A stretch of 59,451 bases of DNA from assembly GCA_964605665.1 (NCBI GenBank), contig CAZSDP010000028.1, positions 1 to 59,451 on the forward strand. The letters are read 5' to 3'. Within the stretch, counting starts at the first letter, position 1; every line of letters starts with the position of its first letter. Positions 42,981-52,055 of the stretch are shown here, piece by piece. A program made the position numbers and the translations under genes. The DNA comes from CAZSDP01 sp964605665. Its GTDB lineage: Bacteria > Planctomycetota > UBA8108 > UBA1146. The notes under the pieces are model-generated. The model saw only the letters and a list, made by a program, of their open reading frames with translations. It ran no database searches and had not been told where the DNA came from.

Positions 42981-44075
42981 TCAACGAACGTGCCGTGTCC
43001 GGTTGTTGAGGAAGTCGATAAAGACCTTTTGCTCGAGGTCGCGCAAACTTGAGAAGTATGCTCTACCGTGATTTGTCTCGGTGAGCTGCTTCACGAAGTC
43101 GACTAATAGCGGATCGCGCGCGAGCATGAACGTTGTAATAGGGATTCCGTAGCGACGGCATTCTGCTGCCTCGTTCAGGGTTCTGCGAACAATCTTTCGA
43201 TCGAGCCCAAAGGGGTTGAGATAGAGTTCATTGCGTTCCCAAAGGGCCGTGGGTTTACCATCCGTAATCATGAAGATCTGACGATTAGAGTGCTTCTTTC
43301 GCATCAGAATATGGCGCGCAAGACGAAGTCCAGCGTGGGTGTTGGTGTGATAAGGACCGACTCCTGAATAGGGAAGTTCCCTCAATGGTACTTCGCGTGC
43401 GTCGTCGCCAAAGAGCACCAGGTGTAGGGCGTCTTTTGGATACCGAGTTCGAATCAACTCGACCAACGCGAGAGCGACGCGCTTTGCTGGAGTGATGCGA
43501 TCTTCGCCATAGAGAATCATGCTATGGCTAATGTCCAACATTAGAACGGTCGCTGCAGAGACAAAGCGCTCCCTTTCGCGAACTTCTAGATCGTCTTGGT
43601 TGAGCGAGAAATTTCCGGTTGGATTACGCTTCTGAGCGTTTTGGAGACTTCTGAAGTAATCGATATCGTGGACGTCGTCTCCAAATTCATAGGGACGAGT
43701 TTCCGATAGGGGTTCTCCCGCTTCACCAGTGTGAGGAATTGCGTGCTCTCCGCCCGGTGCTGACTTTAGATTGCCAAAAATTTGATCGAGCGAGTCAGCT
43801 CGAATAAATCTCTCACCGCGCGGCGTGAGGGTCTGTGACCCTGACTCCCCGGTGACAATTCGGTCTGTCTGCAGATCTCTTTGAAAGTCCTGCATCGAAT
43901 ATCCATCGCGAAAAAGCTCGTGATGTTCACCGATCATCTCGAGTTGTTCGAGCGCCGATTCAACGTCTCCGTCGTGCTGAATCAACAGCCACGAGAAGAT
44001 CTGACGCAACGTTCGCTTCACGTCGAGAAAGCGTTCTTTGCCCTCTTGCCAGTTAAGGTAGCGAATCCAACTCAT
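42981..44075 (-). CDS. vWA-domain protein, partner of the MoxR-type ATPase
   Basis: Soluble cytoplasmic protein of 364 residues. Residues about 172-364 form a von Willebrand A domain with metal-ion-dependent adhesion site D181-I-S-H-S185 (VLMLDISHSM) and later IFMITDGKPTALWE. The N-terminal 170 residues are helical and charged. It starts three bases after the stop of the AAA+ gene, so they form one operon. MoxR-type ATPase/vWA pairs act as chaperones that insert metals or mature other proteins, with the vWA part acting as adaptor. The client here is unknown. ATG 44075 is the only good start; a GAGG lies upstream but rather distant. Confidence 0.9.
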   Translation of the reverse strand: MSWIRYLNWQEGKERFLDVKRTLRQIFSWLLIQHDGDVESALEQLEMIGEHHELFRDGYSMQDFQRDLQTDRIVTGESGSQTLTPRGERFIRADSLDQIFGNLKSAPGGEHAIPHTGEAGEPLSETRPYEFGDDVHDIDYFRSLQNAQKRNPTGNFSLNQDDLEVRERERFVSAATVLMLDISHSMILYGEDRITPAKRVALALVELIRTRYPKDALHLVLFGDDAREVPLRELPYSGVGPYHTNTHAGLRLARHILMRKKHSNRQIFMITDGKPTALWERNELYLNPFGLDRKIVRRTLNEAAECRRYGIPITTFMLARDPLLVDFVKQLTETNHGRAYFSSLRDLEQKVFIDFLNNRTRHVR

Positions 44076-44078
44076 CGT

Positions 44079-45560
44079 TTACTTGAGACCTCGCATGAGG
44101 ATTCCCATCATGTCGGTATATGCGGTTCCCCGATCGATGTCTTCTTTTGCGAGCATCGAGTGTTGGTGAAGCCCCTCAAGGACCAGCTCCATCGCTGCTC
44201 CCGGCGCTTGTTTGAATCCTTCCGGGAGAAACTCTTTCGCAACGGTATCGATTCCTGGGACTGAACAGAGGACTGCGAGATAGTCCTCATCCGACATGGC
44301 ATCGGAGAGTTCAATCCGCTGACCAGATGCGAACCATTCGAGGATTGGGCGATAACGGTCAGCTCTCTTGCGTCCCTCTTCGTCTTCAGAGCCTTCTTCA
44401 ACGATGTCTGGAAAGTAAGTGTCAAAAACACGTTGGCAGGCTCGCCCTACGAGATGCCGCGCGACCTGGACCGCGCCTTCCTGTTCTCCCTCGTATACCA
44501 ACTCCACCTTGCCGATGATCGCCGCAGCAATTTGGTCGAAGTCGACGATTCGTGGCGATGCTTCGGCAGAATCTCGCATCAAGATTCGTCGTTCGACTTG
44601 GCTGATGAGTAGCTCTCGGGCGGCAATTGAAAGCCGGGCAGAGACCCCGGAGGTTTGATCGATGTACTCAGAGTCACGGCCCTCAAATGCGACGGCTTCG
44701 ACGATATCGGCCACGAATGCAGGAAGCTCAACCACGGTTGCATCGGCTCCCCGCTGCGTCCACGCTTCTTGGGAGGTGATGGTATCCGCTTCCTGAAGGG
44801 TCCGCGGGTAGTGAGTAAGGATTTGAGAAGCGATGCGGTCTTTGAGAGGTGTGATGATGCTACCACGATTGGTGTAGTCCTCAGGGTTTGCGGTGAAGAC
44901 AAAGAGTAGGTCGAGGGGGATTCGCAGAGGGAATCCACGTACCTGAATGTCTTGTTCTTCCAAAATGTTGAGCAGTCCAACCTGAATTCTAGGTGATAGG
45001 TCTGGAAGCTCATTGATGGTGAAGACACCTCGGTTGGTTCTCGGAACGATGCCGAAGTGGATTACCTCTTCATTTGAGAGATCTAGCCCTCGGTTGGCAG
45101 CTTTGAGTGGATCGATATCACCAATCAGATCGGCCATGCTCACATCGGGTGTTGCGAGCTTCTCGCCGTATCGACTATCGCGGTCAATCCACTCAATCTC
45201 CAAATCATCACCGTGTTCTTTGACGAGACGTTCAGCGAATGCACCCTGAGGAGATAGTGGATGTGAGCGGAGAGGGCACCCAGGTATCACAGGTGTCCAT
45301 TCATCGAGTAACTCGGAGATTCCGCGTGCGACGCGGGTTTTCGCCTGACCTCGAAGACCCAAGAGCAAGATATCGTGGCGCGCAAGAAGAGCATTCACGA
45401 TTTGCGGAATGACCGTTTCTTCATAACCGATGATTCCCGGAAACAGAGAATCTCCGTTTCTCAGCTTGGTGATTAGATTACGACGGAGTTCATCGCGAAC
45501 GCTTTCGGGGGTGTGGCTCGCAGCGCGCAACGATCCGATAGTCTTTGGTTGATCGATCAT
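44079..45560 (-). CDS. MoxR / Mg-chelatase-like AAA+ ATPase
   Basis: Soluble AAA+ ATPase of 493 residues. Walker A is GLRGQAKT (68-75), then the helix-2-insert type sequence GVFTINELPDLSPRIQVGLL, sensor FVFTANPEDYTNRG and arginine-finger region ITPLKDRI. This fits Mg-chelatase subunit I and MoxR relatives. Residues after about 300 form the helical lid and an extended C-terminus. AGAGGAAGA precedes ATG 45560. The vWA gene follows in the same operon. The pair probably uses ATP to remodel or load a protein client; no client gene, such as an oxidase subunit, is adjacent. Confidence 0.92.
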   Translation of the reverse strand: MIDQPKTIGSLRAASHTPESVRDELRRNLITKLRNGDSLFPGIIGYEETVIPQIVNALLARHDILLLGLRGQAKTRVARGISELLDEWTPVIPGCPLRSHPLSPQGAFAERLVKEHGDDLEIEWIDRDSRYGEKLATPDVSMADLIGDIDPLKAANRGLDLSNEEVIHFGIVPRTNRGVFTINELPDLSPRIQVGLLNILEEQDIQVRGFPLRIPLDLLFVFTANPEDYTNRGSIITPLKDRIASQILTHYPRTLQEADTITSQEAWTQRGADATVVELPAFVADIVEAVAFEGRDSEYIDQTSGVSARLSIAARELLISQVERRILMRDSAEASPRIVDFDQIAAAIIGKVELVYEGEQEGAVQVARHLVGRACQRVFDTYFPDIVEEGSEDEEGRKRADRYRPILEWFASGQRIELSDAMSDEDYLAVLCSVPGIDTVAKEFLPEGFKQAPGAAMELVLEGLHQHSMLAKEDIDRGTAYTDMMGILMRGLK

Positions 45561-45858
45561 TCTTCCTCTTTATCGAGTTTGTCGGGTGAAGTCTCTCTTG
45601 GCGAGGCAGATCTCACTGATAGAGCGCGCTGTGCGGCGGGCCCATCGTGGAGAAGTGGTGTGAAGTCGGGACGAGACTTGTCAGCGCATCATACGTGAAC
45701 AATCTGCAGGATCGAGCTTTCGATCGGAATTGCCGGCCAGTTTGAAGACTCCAGTTTGCTTGAATCTGCCAAACAACATCGGTTGAGAGACGATCGGCTT
45801 GGGGGCGGCAAATTCGAGTTCGCCACTGAGCGTTTCGGAGTTTCGTTGCGAAGGGGAA
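45561..45858. other. 298-base intergenic region
   Basis: Contains the promoter and leader of the AAA+/vWA operon and the 3' flank of the carboxypeptidase gene, both on the minus strand. No hairpin with a U run or other element recognised. Confidence 0.45.
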
Positions 45859-47433
45859 TTACCACAAAATTCTGCGGATGGGGTATGGACGCTTCTCGGA
45901 AGTTGCTCGTTCAAGCAAACTCCAGGCGACAATACCGTCAGACTGGTCTGGTTCGAGAAGCGCGAACACTAATCTGACCAAAGGTTGGCGACAGGAGACC
46001 CAATATCCGGAATTCGCCACCTCTTTGCTCAACTCTCGTGCCCTCCAACTTCCTTCTGCTTCGACGATAATATGACCTTGATAGGGTCGACCTCGCCGAC
46101 GAACCTCATCGAATACGAACTCTTCGGCGTTGAGGTCGACTTTGGTTCGACAGGGAACCACTTCAATTCCATGTCGTCGGAGTAATGCGATGACCCTGCT
46201 TTCACCACCTGGAATCCAGTAAGCCGTGGGGACCGATCGAGAAGAGGCCGGGATAAATCGGTCGAATATTGGCAGCACTTCATCGGCTGTTTCCAACGGA
46301 GCTTGATGGGGAAGTCGGGATTGGCCGCGTGACTCCAGGGGGACAGATTCTTCACCTCTGCTCGCTGGAGCAAAGGCGAGACTCAATGATGCAAGATCGC
46401 CCGCTTCTGATCTCCGGTCTGCTTCCTCACAGAGTGTGGAGATCGCCTCGGTGTTTTCCTCGCAGAGATTGAGGACGCTAGTGACGAATCGGTGAGTTGA
46501 GAGAATTCGGGTTTTGAAGGGCAGGTAACTGGTTGCTTCCGACAAGATGCCGATGCGATTTCGAAGCCCCACGTAATTTGTCACGTATCGTCCCAGCGGA
46601 CTAAATGTATACCACCCTCGAACTTCTTGACGCTGATCCACATTCCCATAGTCCTGCGTCGCTTCTCCAATTTTCTTCATACGTTTGCGGGCTTCGGGCA
46701 AGAGCATGTCACGCGTGAAACTGAGTAGATTAGGATCGGTATCTGGGTGGAGTGGAGGGGAATAGGTCAATGTGTAGCCGTGACGAGTTCCATTGGTCGT
46801 GTGTAGATCGATGACGACGTGGGGATCCCAGGTCAGATAGACTCCTGAGAGCGCTGCTCGCATTTCTGGGGATTGTGCTTTCGTTCCATCTCGATTGAGA
46901 TCAAGACGCGCTGCGTTCGGCCTTTCTCCCACTCGGGCGGGACCGTTTTGGTGACCCCGATTTTTCAGGCCATCTCCCCACGCCTCATTTCCATCGACGT
47001 TGTAGATCGGAGTGACGATCAGTACGAATTTCTCCATCCAAGAGCCGTGCTCGCCGGAGGCGATTTCTCGCAAGAGCAGCTGCACAACCTCTTTTCCCTC
47101 AACTTCTCCGCCGTGAATATTCGCTTGGAGATAGATCACGATGCGTCCACTTGCACGGGCCGCTTCGCCGTCGTCAACCATCGGATTTGCACAGATCACC
47201 AGTGGAATCTCTCGCCCTCCAGCAGAGATCCCGAGGGTCTCGAGATCGATCGGAGCGCCTCGTTCGACGAGTTGCTGCAAAAACTCATTTACGTCATTGA
47301 GAGTAGAGGTCTCAGAGTATTCCGTTCGCTCTGGTCGTGTGAGAAGAGATGGACCCTCCTCTGAATCAACTGCCAGAGCAGGGGCACTGGTGAGAGTGAG
47401 TAGCAACAGGAAGGCGCAGCAATATTCGGTCAT
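45859..47433 (-). CDS. Secreted M14-family zinc carboxypeptidase-like protein
   Basis: Predicted exported metallopeptidase of 524 residues. Signal peptide 1-21 (LLLTLTSAPALA). The zinc-binding HxxE is at H107-G-G-E110 (NIHGGEVEGKE) and the third ligand is H211 (VIDLHTTNG). A DLNRD segment at 178-182 supplies the Asn-Arg that bind the substrate carboxylate. A candidate catalytic Glu lies in GILSEATSYLPF. The C-terminal 190 residues are an extension with AYWIPGGESRVIALLRRHGI, seen in longer bacterial members. It lacks the dockerin-like tail of other exported enzymes here. AGGAAGAG precedes ATG 47433. Likely role: trimming peptides in the periplasm. Confidence 0.92.
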   Translation of the reverse strand: MTEYCCAFLLLLTLTSAPALAVDSEEGPSLLTRPERTEYSETSTLNDVNEFLQQLVERGAPIDLETLGISAGGREIPLVICANPMVDDGEAARASGRIVIYLQANIHGGEVEGKEVVQLLLREIASGEHGSWMEKFVLIVTPIYNVDGNEAWGDGLKNRGHQNGPARVGERPNAARLDLNRDGTKAQSPEMRAALSGVYLTWDPHVVIDLHTTNGTRHGYTLTYSPPLHPDTDPNLLSFTRDMLLPEARKRMKKIGEATQDYGNVDQRQEVRGWYTFSPLGRYVTNYVGLRNRIGILSEATSYLPFKTRILSTHRFVTSVLNLCEENTEAISTLCEEADRRSEAGDLASLSLAFAPASRGEESVPLESRGQSRLPHQAPLETADEVLPIFDRFIPASSRSVPTAYWIPGGESRVIALLRRHGIEVVPCRTKVDLNAEEFVFDEVRRRGRPYQGHIIVEAEGSWRARELSKEVANSGYWVSCRQPLVRLVFALLEPDQSDGIVAWSLLERATSEKRPYPIRRILW

Positions 47434-47601
47434 AGAACTCTTCCTACCGATCGAATCCTCCAGAGAAACTCAGAATAGGGTGAAAGCCCCAGCGCATCAG
47501 CTGCGTATATTAGTGGTTGAGGCAAAGAACGGCAGCATCCGATCGACTCGAGTGAAGAGAATCGTCAAAGTTTCCTATCGACATCTGCGTTGGAGGAGAA
47601 A

Positions 47602-48795
47602 GTGGTTCACGGAAAGAACGAATCCAATTCTAGAGCAGCTCCTCTAGACGGACTGCGAGTCCTTGAGCTCGGGCAATTGATCGCAGGCCCAACGTGCGGA
47701 GCTTTGCTCGCTTCATTCGGTGCAGACGTGGTGAAGGTCGAGCCTCCAGGAGGTGATCCACTTCGAAGATGGAGAACTGTCGGTTCAGGCGCTTCCCCTT
47801 GGTGGCGCACTCTGACCCGGGGGAAGCGATGGTTGGAGCTCGATTTACGAACGCCTGAAGATGTGGCGAAGATTCGGCAGCTTGCCCTCGGCGCTGATCT
47901 CATCATCGAGAACTTCCGACCGGGTACCCTCGAGCGTCATGGTCTCGATCCCGCTGATTTGCGCCGAGAGAACAGCGCCTTGATCGTGGTGCGTCTTTCG
48001 GGATATGGCCAAACAGGACCGTATCGAGAGCGCCCCGGATTCGCTTCAGTCTGTGAAGCGTTCGGTGGATTGAGGCATGTCACCGGGCATCCAGGAGAGA
48101 TTCCCGTTCGTCAGAACTTGAGTGTTGGTGACACCATCGCTGGTTGGCAAGCGGCAATTGGCGCTCTCCTTGCTCTTCAGGCGCGTGATCGAGACGGGCA
48201 GGGACAGGTTGTCGACGCGTCTATTTTCGAATCGGTCTTCGGGCTGATGGAGGGGGCTTTGCCGGAGTTTGATCTTGGAGGGCTCGTCCGCGGACCCTCT
48301 GGTTCGACACTGACCGGTGTCGCTGGAACGAATGCCTATCGATGTGCAGACGGTAGCTACGTGGCGATCGGTGCCAATGGGGATACGATTTTTCGACGAC
48401 TGATGGTCACGATCGGACGTGATGATCTTGCAAACGATGAAGCTCTATCGACAAATGATGGCCGTCTGAGCCGCTCAGAAGAAATCGACAACGCGATTGG
48501 TGAGTGGTGTCGAAGTCGATCTGCGGCGGAAATTGTCGACGCTTGTGTTACTGCGTCAGTTCCCATCTCTCAGGTGAACACGATTGAGGATCTTGCGGGT
48601 GACCCCCACGCCGAAGCGAGAGAGCTCTTTGAAGAGCATCAGGTAGACGGAAAGAAAACGAGATTTCCCGCTGCTCGACCGATACTGGAGGAAACGCCAG
48701 GGATGAATCTTCCCCTCCCCTCCGATCAACCAGCGGACTTTGAGAGTCTCCAAGAAGATTGGGGACTAGGGGAAAGTGAGAGCATTCCTAACTGA
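47602..48795 (+). CDS. Family III (CaiB/BaiF-type) CoA-transferase
   Basis: Soluble CoA-transferase of 397 residues. It moves CoA between carboxylic acids through an aspartyl-CoA anhydride. The opening GLRVLELGQLIAGPTCGALL is the family signature, followed by DVVKVEPPGGDPLR and NFRPGTLERHGLDP. The probable catalytic Asp is D177 in NLSVGDTIAGWQAA. The start is uncertain: GGAGG at 47592-47596 fits GTG 47602 with a spacing of five, while the frame also allows TTG 47590 overlapping that site. No acyl-CoA ligase or dehydrogenase is adjacent, so the acid substrate cannot be guessed. Divergent from the carboxypeptidase gene. Confidence 0.92.
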   Translation: MVHGKNESNSRAAPLDGLRVLELGQLIAGPTCGALLASFGADVVKVEPPGGDPLRRWRTVGSGASPWWRTLTRGKRWLELDLRTPEDVAKIRQLALGADLIIENFRPGTLERHGLDPADLRRENSALIVVRLSGYGQTGPYRERPGFASVCEAFGGLRHVTGHPGEIPVRQNLSVGDTIAGWQAAIGALLALQARDRDGQGQVVDASIFESVFGLMEGALPEFDLGGLVRGPSGSTLTGVAGTNAYRCADGSYVAIGANGDTIFRRLMVTIGRDDLANDEALSTNDGRLSRSEEIDNAIGEWCRSRSAAEIVDACVTASVPISQVNTIEDLAGDPHAEARELFEEHQVDGKKTRFPAARPILEETPGMNLPLPSDQPADFESLQEDWGLGESESIPN

Positions 48796-48904
48796 TCGTC
48801 GCGGTGGTTGGGCTCATCCTGATGACTTGGCTTTGATCGGCGATCAGATCCGCATGGGGCGCCGAAATAGAGCTGCAAGAGCAGGCTCTCCTCACCAATG
48901 CCAA

Positions 48905-50104
48905 CTATTCAGCGGGGAACTGACCTCCCAAGTGCGGGGCTAACCGCTCGAGAATATCGGGTGAAGCGATGTTTGCGGGAGGGTAGGCGAGCATCGCGAC
49001 GTTGTCCGCGCAGATTTCGTCGGGATGGATCAAGTAGCCGGTGTTCTTACCGACCTTCTCCATGAATCCTGGTGCCAAGAATGGAATCTTACGAACAGGT
49101 TGCCCCGATTCATCGAGCGCGACTTTCGGTGGATCGCTATTTGTCAGCGCGTAGAGATGAAACTGTAAGACAGGAATCACTCCCTTGTAGCCAGCGGAAA
49201 ACTGAGGAATCCGAGAGGTGAGCAGGAGGATACTTCGGAGGTCGGTGCCATCTGCGGGATTCTTGACGGTGATCGCGTGATCCCATCCTGGACCATCTGG
49301 ATTGGTCAATCGGATCGATTCGATCGAGTCAGGTAGAGCTATGGTGGGGATCGGTTCAAAGCCGATCTCTTTATAGATTGCGGTTCTCTTCGTCGGGTTC
49401 TGCCGAGACCAAACGTGAAATGACTCGTGAATGATGAGTTTCCCGAGTTTTTCGAGGCTCGCCGCAGAGAGTTGCTGAACCGTTCCCTGGGGCAACACGA
49501 TGGCATTTCCGCGAGTGTATGGCGCACCCAATTCGTCGCGACCATTCGTGCACAGAAATCGCCAGCGAGTCGGAATCACTTGGGGGCATGTCTTCTGGCA
49601 GGCCTTTGCGACTCTCGGCAGAGTGAGCGACAAGATCTCTTTCTCTTCACCTGAGAACTCCGTCACTTGATCACGCAGAAACGCCCTAAACTCCTTCAGC
49701 ATCTCATCCCTGGATTGGCTCGTCACGTCTCGATCGAGCCGAAGCGAAATCTCCAACGGCGTTAACTTGTCGAAGAACGGATCACTATGATCAGTGATCG
49801 CTTCTTTGGCTTCTTCTAACGTAAGAAACTCGACCTGAATCGGACCAATTTCAAAATCCGGTTCTCTCTTGGAGTCACCGACGGGCTTTGTGTTTTTTTC
49901 ATCGTCAGAAGCTAGGAGCGGAACTGCTCCAGATAGGAAAACTGGATCTGCCGCAGCGAACCTCTCGGAGGCAATCTCTTCGGAGTTTCTATCGGCACTT
50001 CGCTTCACACTTTGGGAGATCGCACACGAGCTGATCATAGTGGCGAATGCAATGATCAAAGTTGATATCGGCAAAACTCGTTGATGCGTGCCGACTCGAT
50101 GCAT
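48905..50104 (-). CDS. HExxH-motif lipoprotein, putative metallopeptidase
   Basis: Predicted lipoprotein of 399 residues. Lipobox-like ISSC ends at Cys27 after a hydrophobic stretch (13-25). Residues 50-150 are a charged, mostly helical linker region. HESFH at 226-230 (KLIIHESFHVW) is a zincin active-site helix. The third ligand may be the Glu in HPDEICADN near 373, about 140 residues further on, a wide spacing resembling gluzincin-type enzymes. CQKTCPQ and LCTNG (about 170-195) could form disulfides. No named peptidase family recognised. GAGGAGG precedes ATG 50104. It lies downstream of the vWA/regulator/kinase operon on the same strand, separated by 163 bases with a hairpin. Confidence 0.75.
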   Translation of the reverse strand: MHRVGTHQRVLPISTLIIAFATMISSCAISQSVKRSADRNSEEIASERFAAADPVFLSGAVPLLASDDEKNTKPVGDSKREPDFEIGPIQVEFLTLEEAKEAITDHSDPFFDKLTPLEISLRLDRDVTSQSRDEMLKEFRAFLRDQVTEFSGEEKEILSLTLPRVAKACQKTCPQVIPTRWRFLCTNGRDELGAPYTRGNAIVLPQGTVQQLSAASLEKLGKLIIHESFHVWSRQNPTKRTAIYKEIGFEPIPTIALPDSIESIRLTNPDGPGWDHAITVKNPADGTDLRSILLLTSRIPQFSAGYKGVIPVLQFHLYALTNSDPPKVALDESGQPVRKIPFLAPGFMEKVGKNTGYLIHPDEICADNVAMLAYPPANIASPDILERLAPHLGGQFPAE

Positions 50105-50150
50105 GATGACCTCCTCGTCGCTGTGTCACGTTCTCTTCTCACATCGGAGC

Positions 50151-50196
50151 GAGTGAGGGGTTTCTCTGCAAGGAGATTGAGCAGAAGCCCTCACTC
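50151..50196. terminator. Imperfect hairpin between the kinase and HExxH lipoprotein genes
   Basis: GAGTGAGGG (50151-50159) pairs with CCCTCACTC (50188-50196), and TTCT/AGAA extends the stem inside after a one-base mismatch. No U run follows on the minus strand, so it may be a weak terminator or a processing site. Confidence 0.5.
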
Positions 50197-50267
50197 ACCG
50201 CACGAGTAAGAGCTTCAAGGGAGTCGAGATGTCTTGGGGATCCTCTAGTAGGGGGTGACCACGAGTC

Positions 50268-52055
50268 TCAGGAGATACCGATCGGTAGAGTGAGACGGAA
50301 TGAGGCCCCGGGATGATCTGCGGTCGAGCTCGTTGCTTCTACCGGTTTCTCAAGGACAAGCTCTCCGCCGAGATCACGTGCAAGGGCCCGAGCGATCGAT
50401 AGGCCCAAGCCCGCCCCGGGGAGATTTCCCGACTCGTGTCCAGCGCGATCAAATGGCTCGAAGATTCTCTTCGCCGATTCCGGTGAGATGCCAGGACCAT
50501 GATCCCTGACCACGAAATCGATCGAATTTGATTTTCCCCTCTTTCGAATCGTCAACTCCACCTGAGGGGGATGGCCTTTTGATGCGTACTTTGCAGCGTT
50601 TTCGATCAGGTTGACCAATATCTGCCCGACAGCCTCCGGATCGGTGTAGAGCGTCTCTTCTGCAGCATCCAAGCTCCACTGTAGTTCGAGTCCTGCATCG
50701 CTGAGCACGCGTTCGAACCGGGATTCGAATCGGTCACAGATCGCCGAAATCTTGATCGACTCACGACGTTGTTGTTCGCGACCCTCTTCCAATCTCGAGT
50801 AGGCGAGAACGCTCTCGACGAGACCGCTGAGACGTTGAGATTCAACACGAAGAGTCTCCAGATACTCTCGACGTAACTCTTCTTCGCTCACCATGTCATC
50901 GGCGAGCATCTCTGAATAGAGTTGGAATGTGGTCAACGGTGTCCGCAGCTCGTGGGTAACCGCCGACGCGAAACGACTGCGACGTTCCCCAAATGCCACA
51001 CTTGATCTCAATGAAACGAATCCGATGCCGATGGCGCCGAGCACAGCTAGCCATGTCAATCCAAGCGCCAGGCGAGCTGGAGTGATCGATTCTGTACTGC
51101 TGATGGTGACCGGAGGTGCGATGAGCCCGACCGGGATTGTGCCGAGGGAGCGCCCGACCCATTCGACCTGGCTGCTCGCTGGGCCATCGAGAGGCTGAAG
51201 GCGAACGCCTGGCAAGATCGGGTTTGCCAGGGAGAGAAGCTCTTGTTCCAGCACTGGCCAAGTGATGGTACAGCCTTGGATCTTCATCTGATTGGCAGAG
51301 AAAGTCTTGCGAAGCAGGACCAGCTCTCGGCCAAGACTAGAATTCCGCCACAAGGGCAGAAGCACTCCGGTCTCTTCGACCGGTAGGATCGTATTGAAGG
51401 AATTCGCATCGAAGTTAGATCCTCGACTGGACCGCGCTTTCAACGCGACGGAATTACGAAGTGACTGCGATCTCTCTCCAACCGACGGAGCGGAAGGATT
51501 TTCTGTATTGACCGATTCGGATCCGAGGTCCTCCTGCAGCATGAGGTCTTTCAGCTCCGGAGAGTTTTCGAGAACCTGCTGAGGGCTGCCGATCTGCATG
51601 CAGGTCATCACTTCTGCAACCTCAGCGATCTCCACGAGATTGTTATCGGCGACCCAGGAATAGGTTTCTTCGAACTGAGCTGCAGGCACTTCAGGGTAGT
51701 CGCGCTCGGTCGCGGTCGGGACAAGCAGATTGGTTCCTTCGAGATCGGATTCAAACCTAAAGGTGATCAGGGGAACTTCGTCTTGTACCAGAGGTGAAGA
51801 AACGCTCTGTCCCTCAAGCGGCTTAAACCAACCTTCACCCGTCGAACGCTTCGCTTCATCTCCGAGAATTTGCGCCATCCACCCATCGAGAGCCCATAGC
51901 GAGTCTCTCAATTTTTCAGCTTGGGTAGCGTTTGCCCGCGCCATTCGATTCTGGTGTTCGAGTTTCAGGGTGACTTGAGAGATGTAGATAAGGCCAACGA
52001 TCAAACTGATCGCGAAGATCGAAAAGCCAGTCCACCAACCGAATGCGCGTTTCAT
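50268..52055 (-). CDS. Sensor histidine kinase with large periplasmic domain
   Basis: Inner-membrane kinase of 595 residues. TM1 about 8-28, a periplasmic domain of about 280 residues, TM2 about 325-350, then HisKA with phospho-acceptor His368 (AVTHELRTPLTTFQ). The ATPase domain has NLIENAAKYAS, RDHGPGISPESA and GAGLGLSIA. The sensor domain shows no family I recognise. It contains an acidic Ser/Glu-rich stretch (around 170-210) and a Trp/Leu-rich segment (VLLPLWRNSSLGRELVLL). The start overlaps the stop of the response regulator gene (ATGA at 52052-52055). It is the last gene of the vWA-regulator-kinase operon, so the exported vWA protein may feed it a signal. Confidence 0.93.
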   Translation of the reverse strand: MKRAFGWWTGFSIFAISLIVGLIYISQVTLKLEHQNRMARANATQAEKLRDSLWALDGWMAQILGDEAKRSTGEGWFKPLEGQSVSSPLVQDEVPLITFRFESDLEGTNLLVPTATERDYPEVPAAQFEETYSWVADNNLVEIAEVAEVMTCMQIGSPQQVLENSPELKDLMLQEDLGSESVNTENPSAPSVGERSQSLRNSVALKARSSRGSNFDANSFNTILPVEETGVLLPLWRNSSLGRELVLLRKTFSANQMKIQGCTITWPVLEQELLSLANPILPGVRLQPLDGPASSQVEWVGRSLGTIPVGLIAPPVTISSTESITPARLALGLTWLAVLGAIGIGFVSLRSSVAFGERRSRFASAVTHELRTPLTTFQLYSEMLADDMVSEEELRREYLETLRVESQRLSGLVESVLAYSRLEEGREQQRRESIKISAICDRFESRFERVLSDAGLELQWSLDAAEETLYTDPEAVGQILVNLIENAAKYASKGHPPQVELTIRKRGKSNSIDFVVRDHGPGISPESAKRIFEPFDRAGHESGNLPGAGLGLSIARALARDLGGELVLEKPVEATSSTADHPGASFRLTLPIGIS

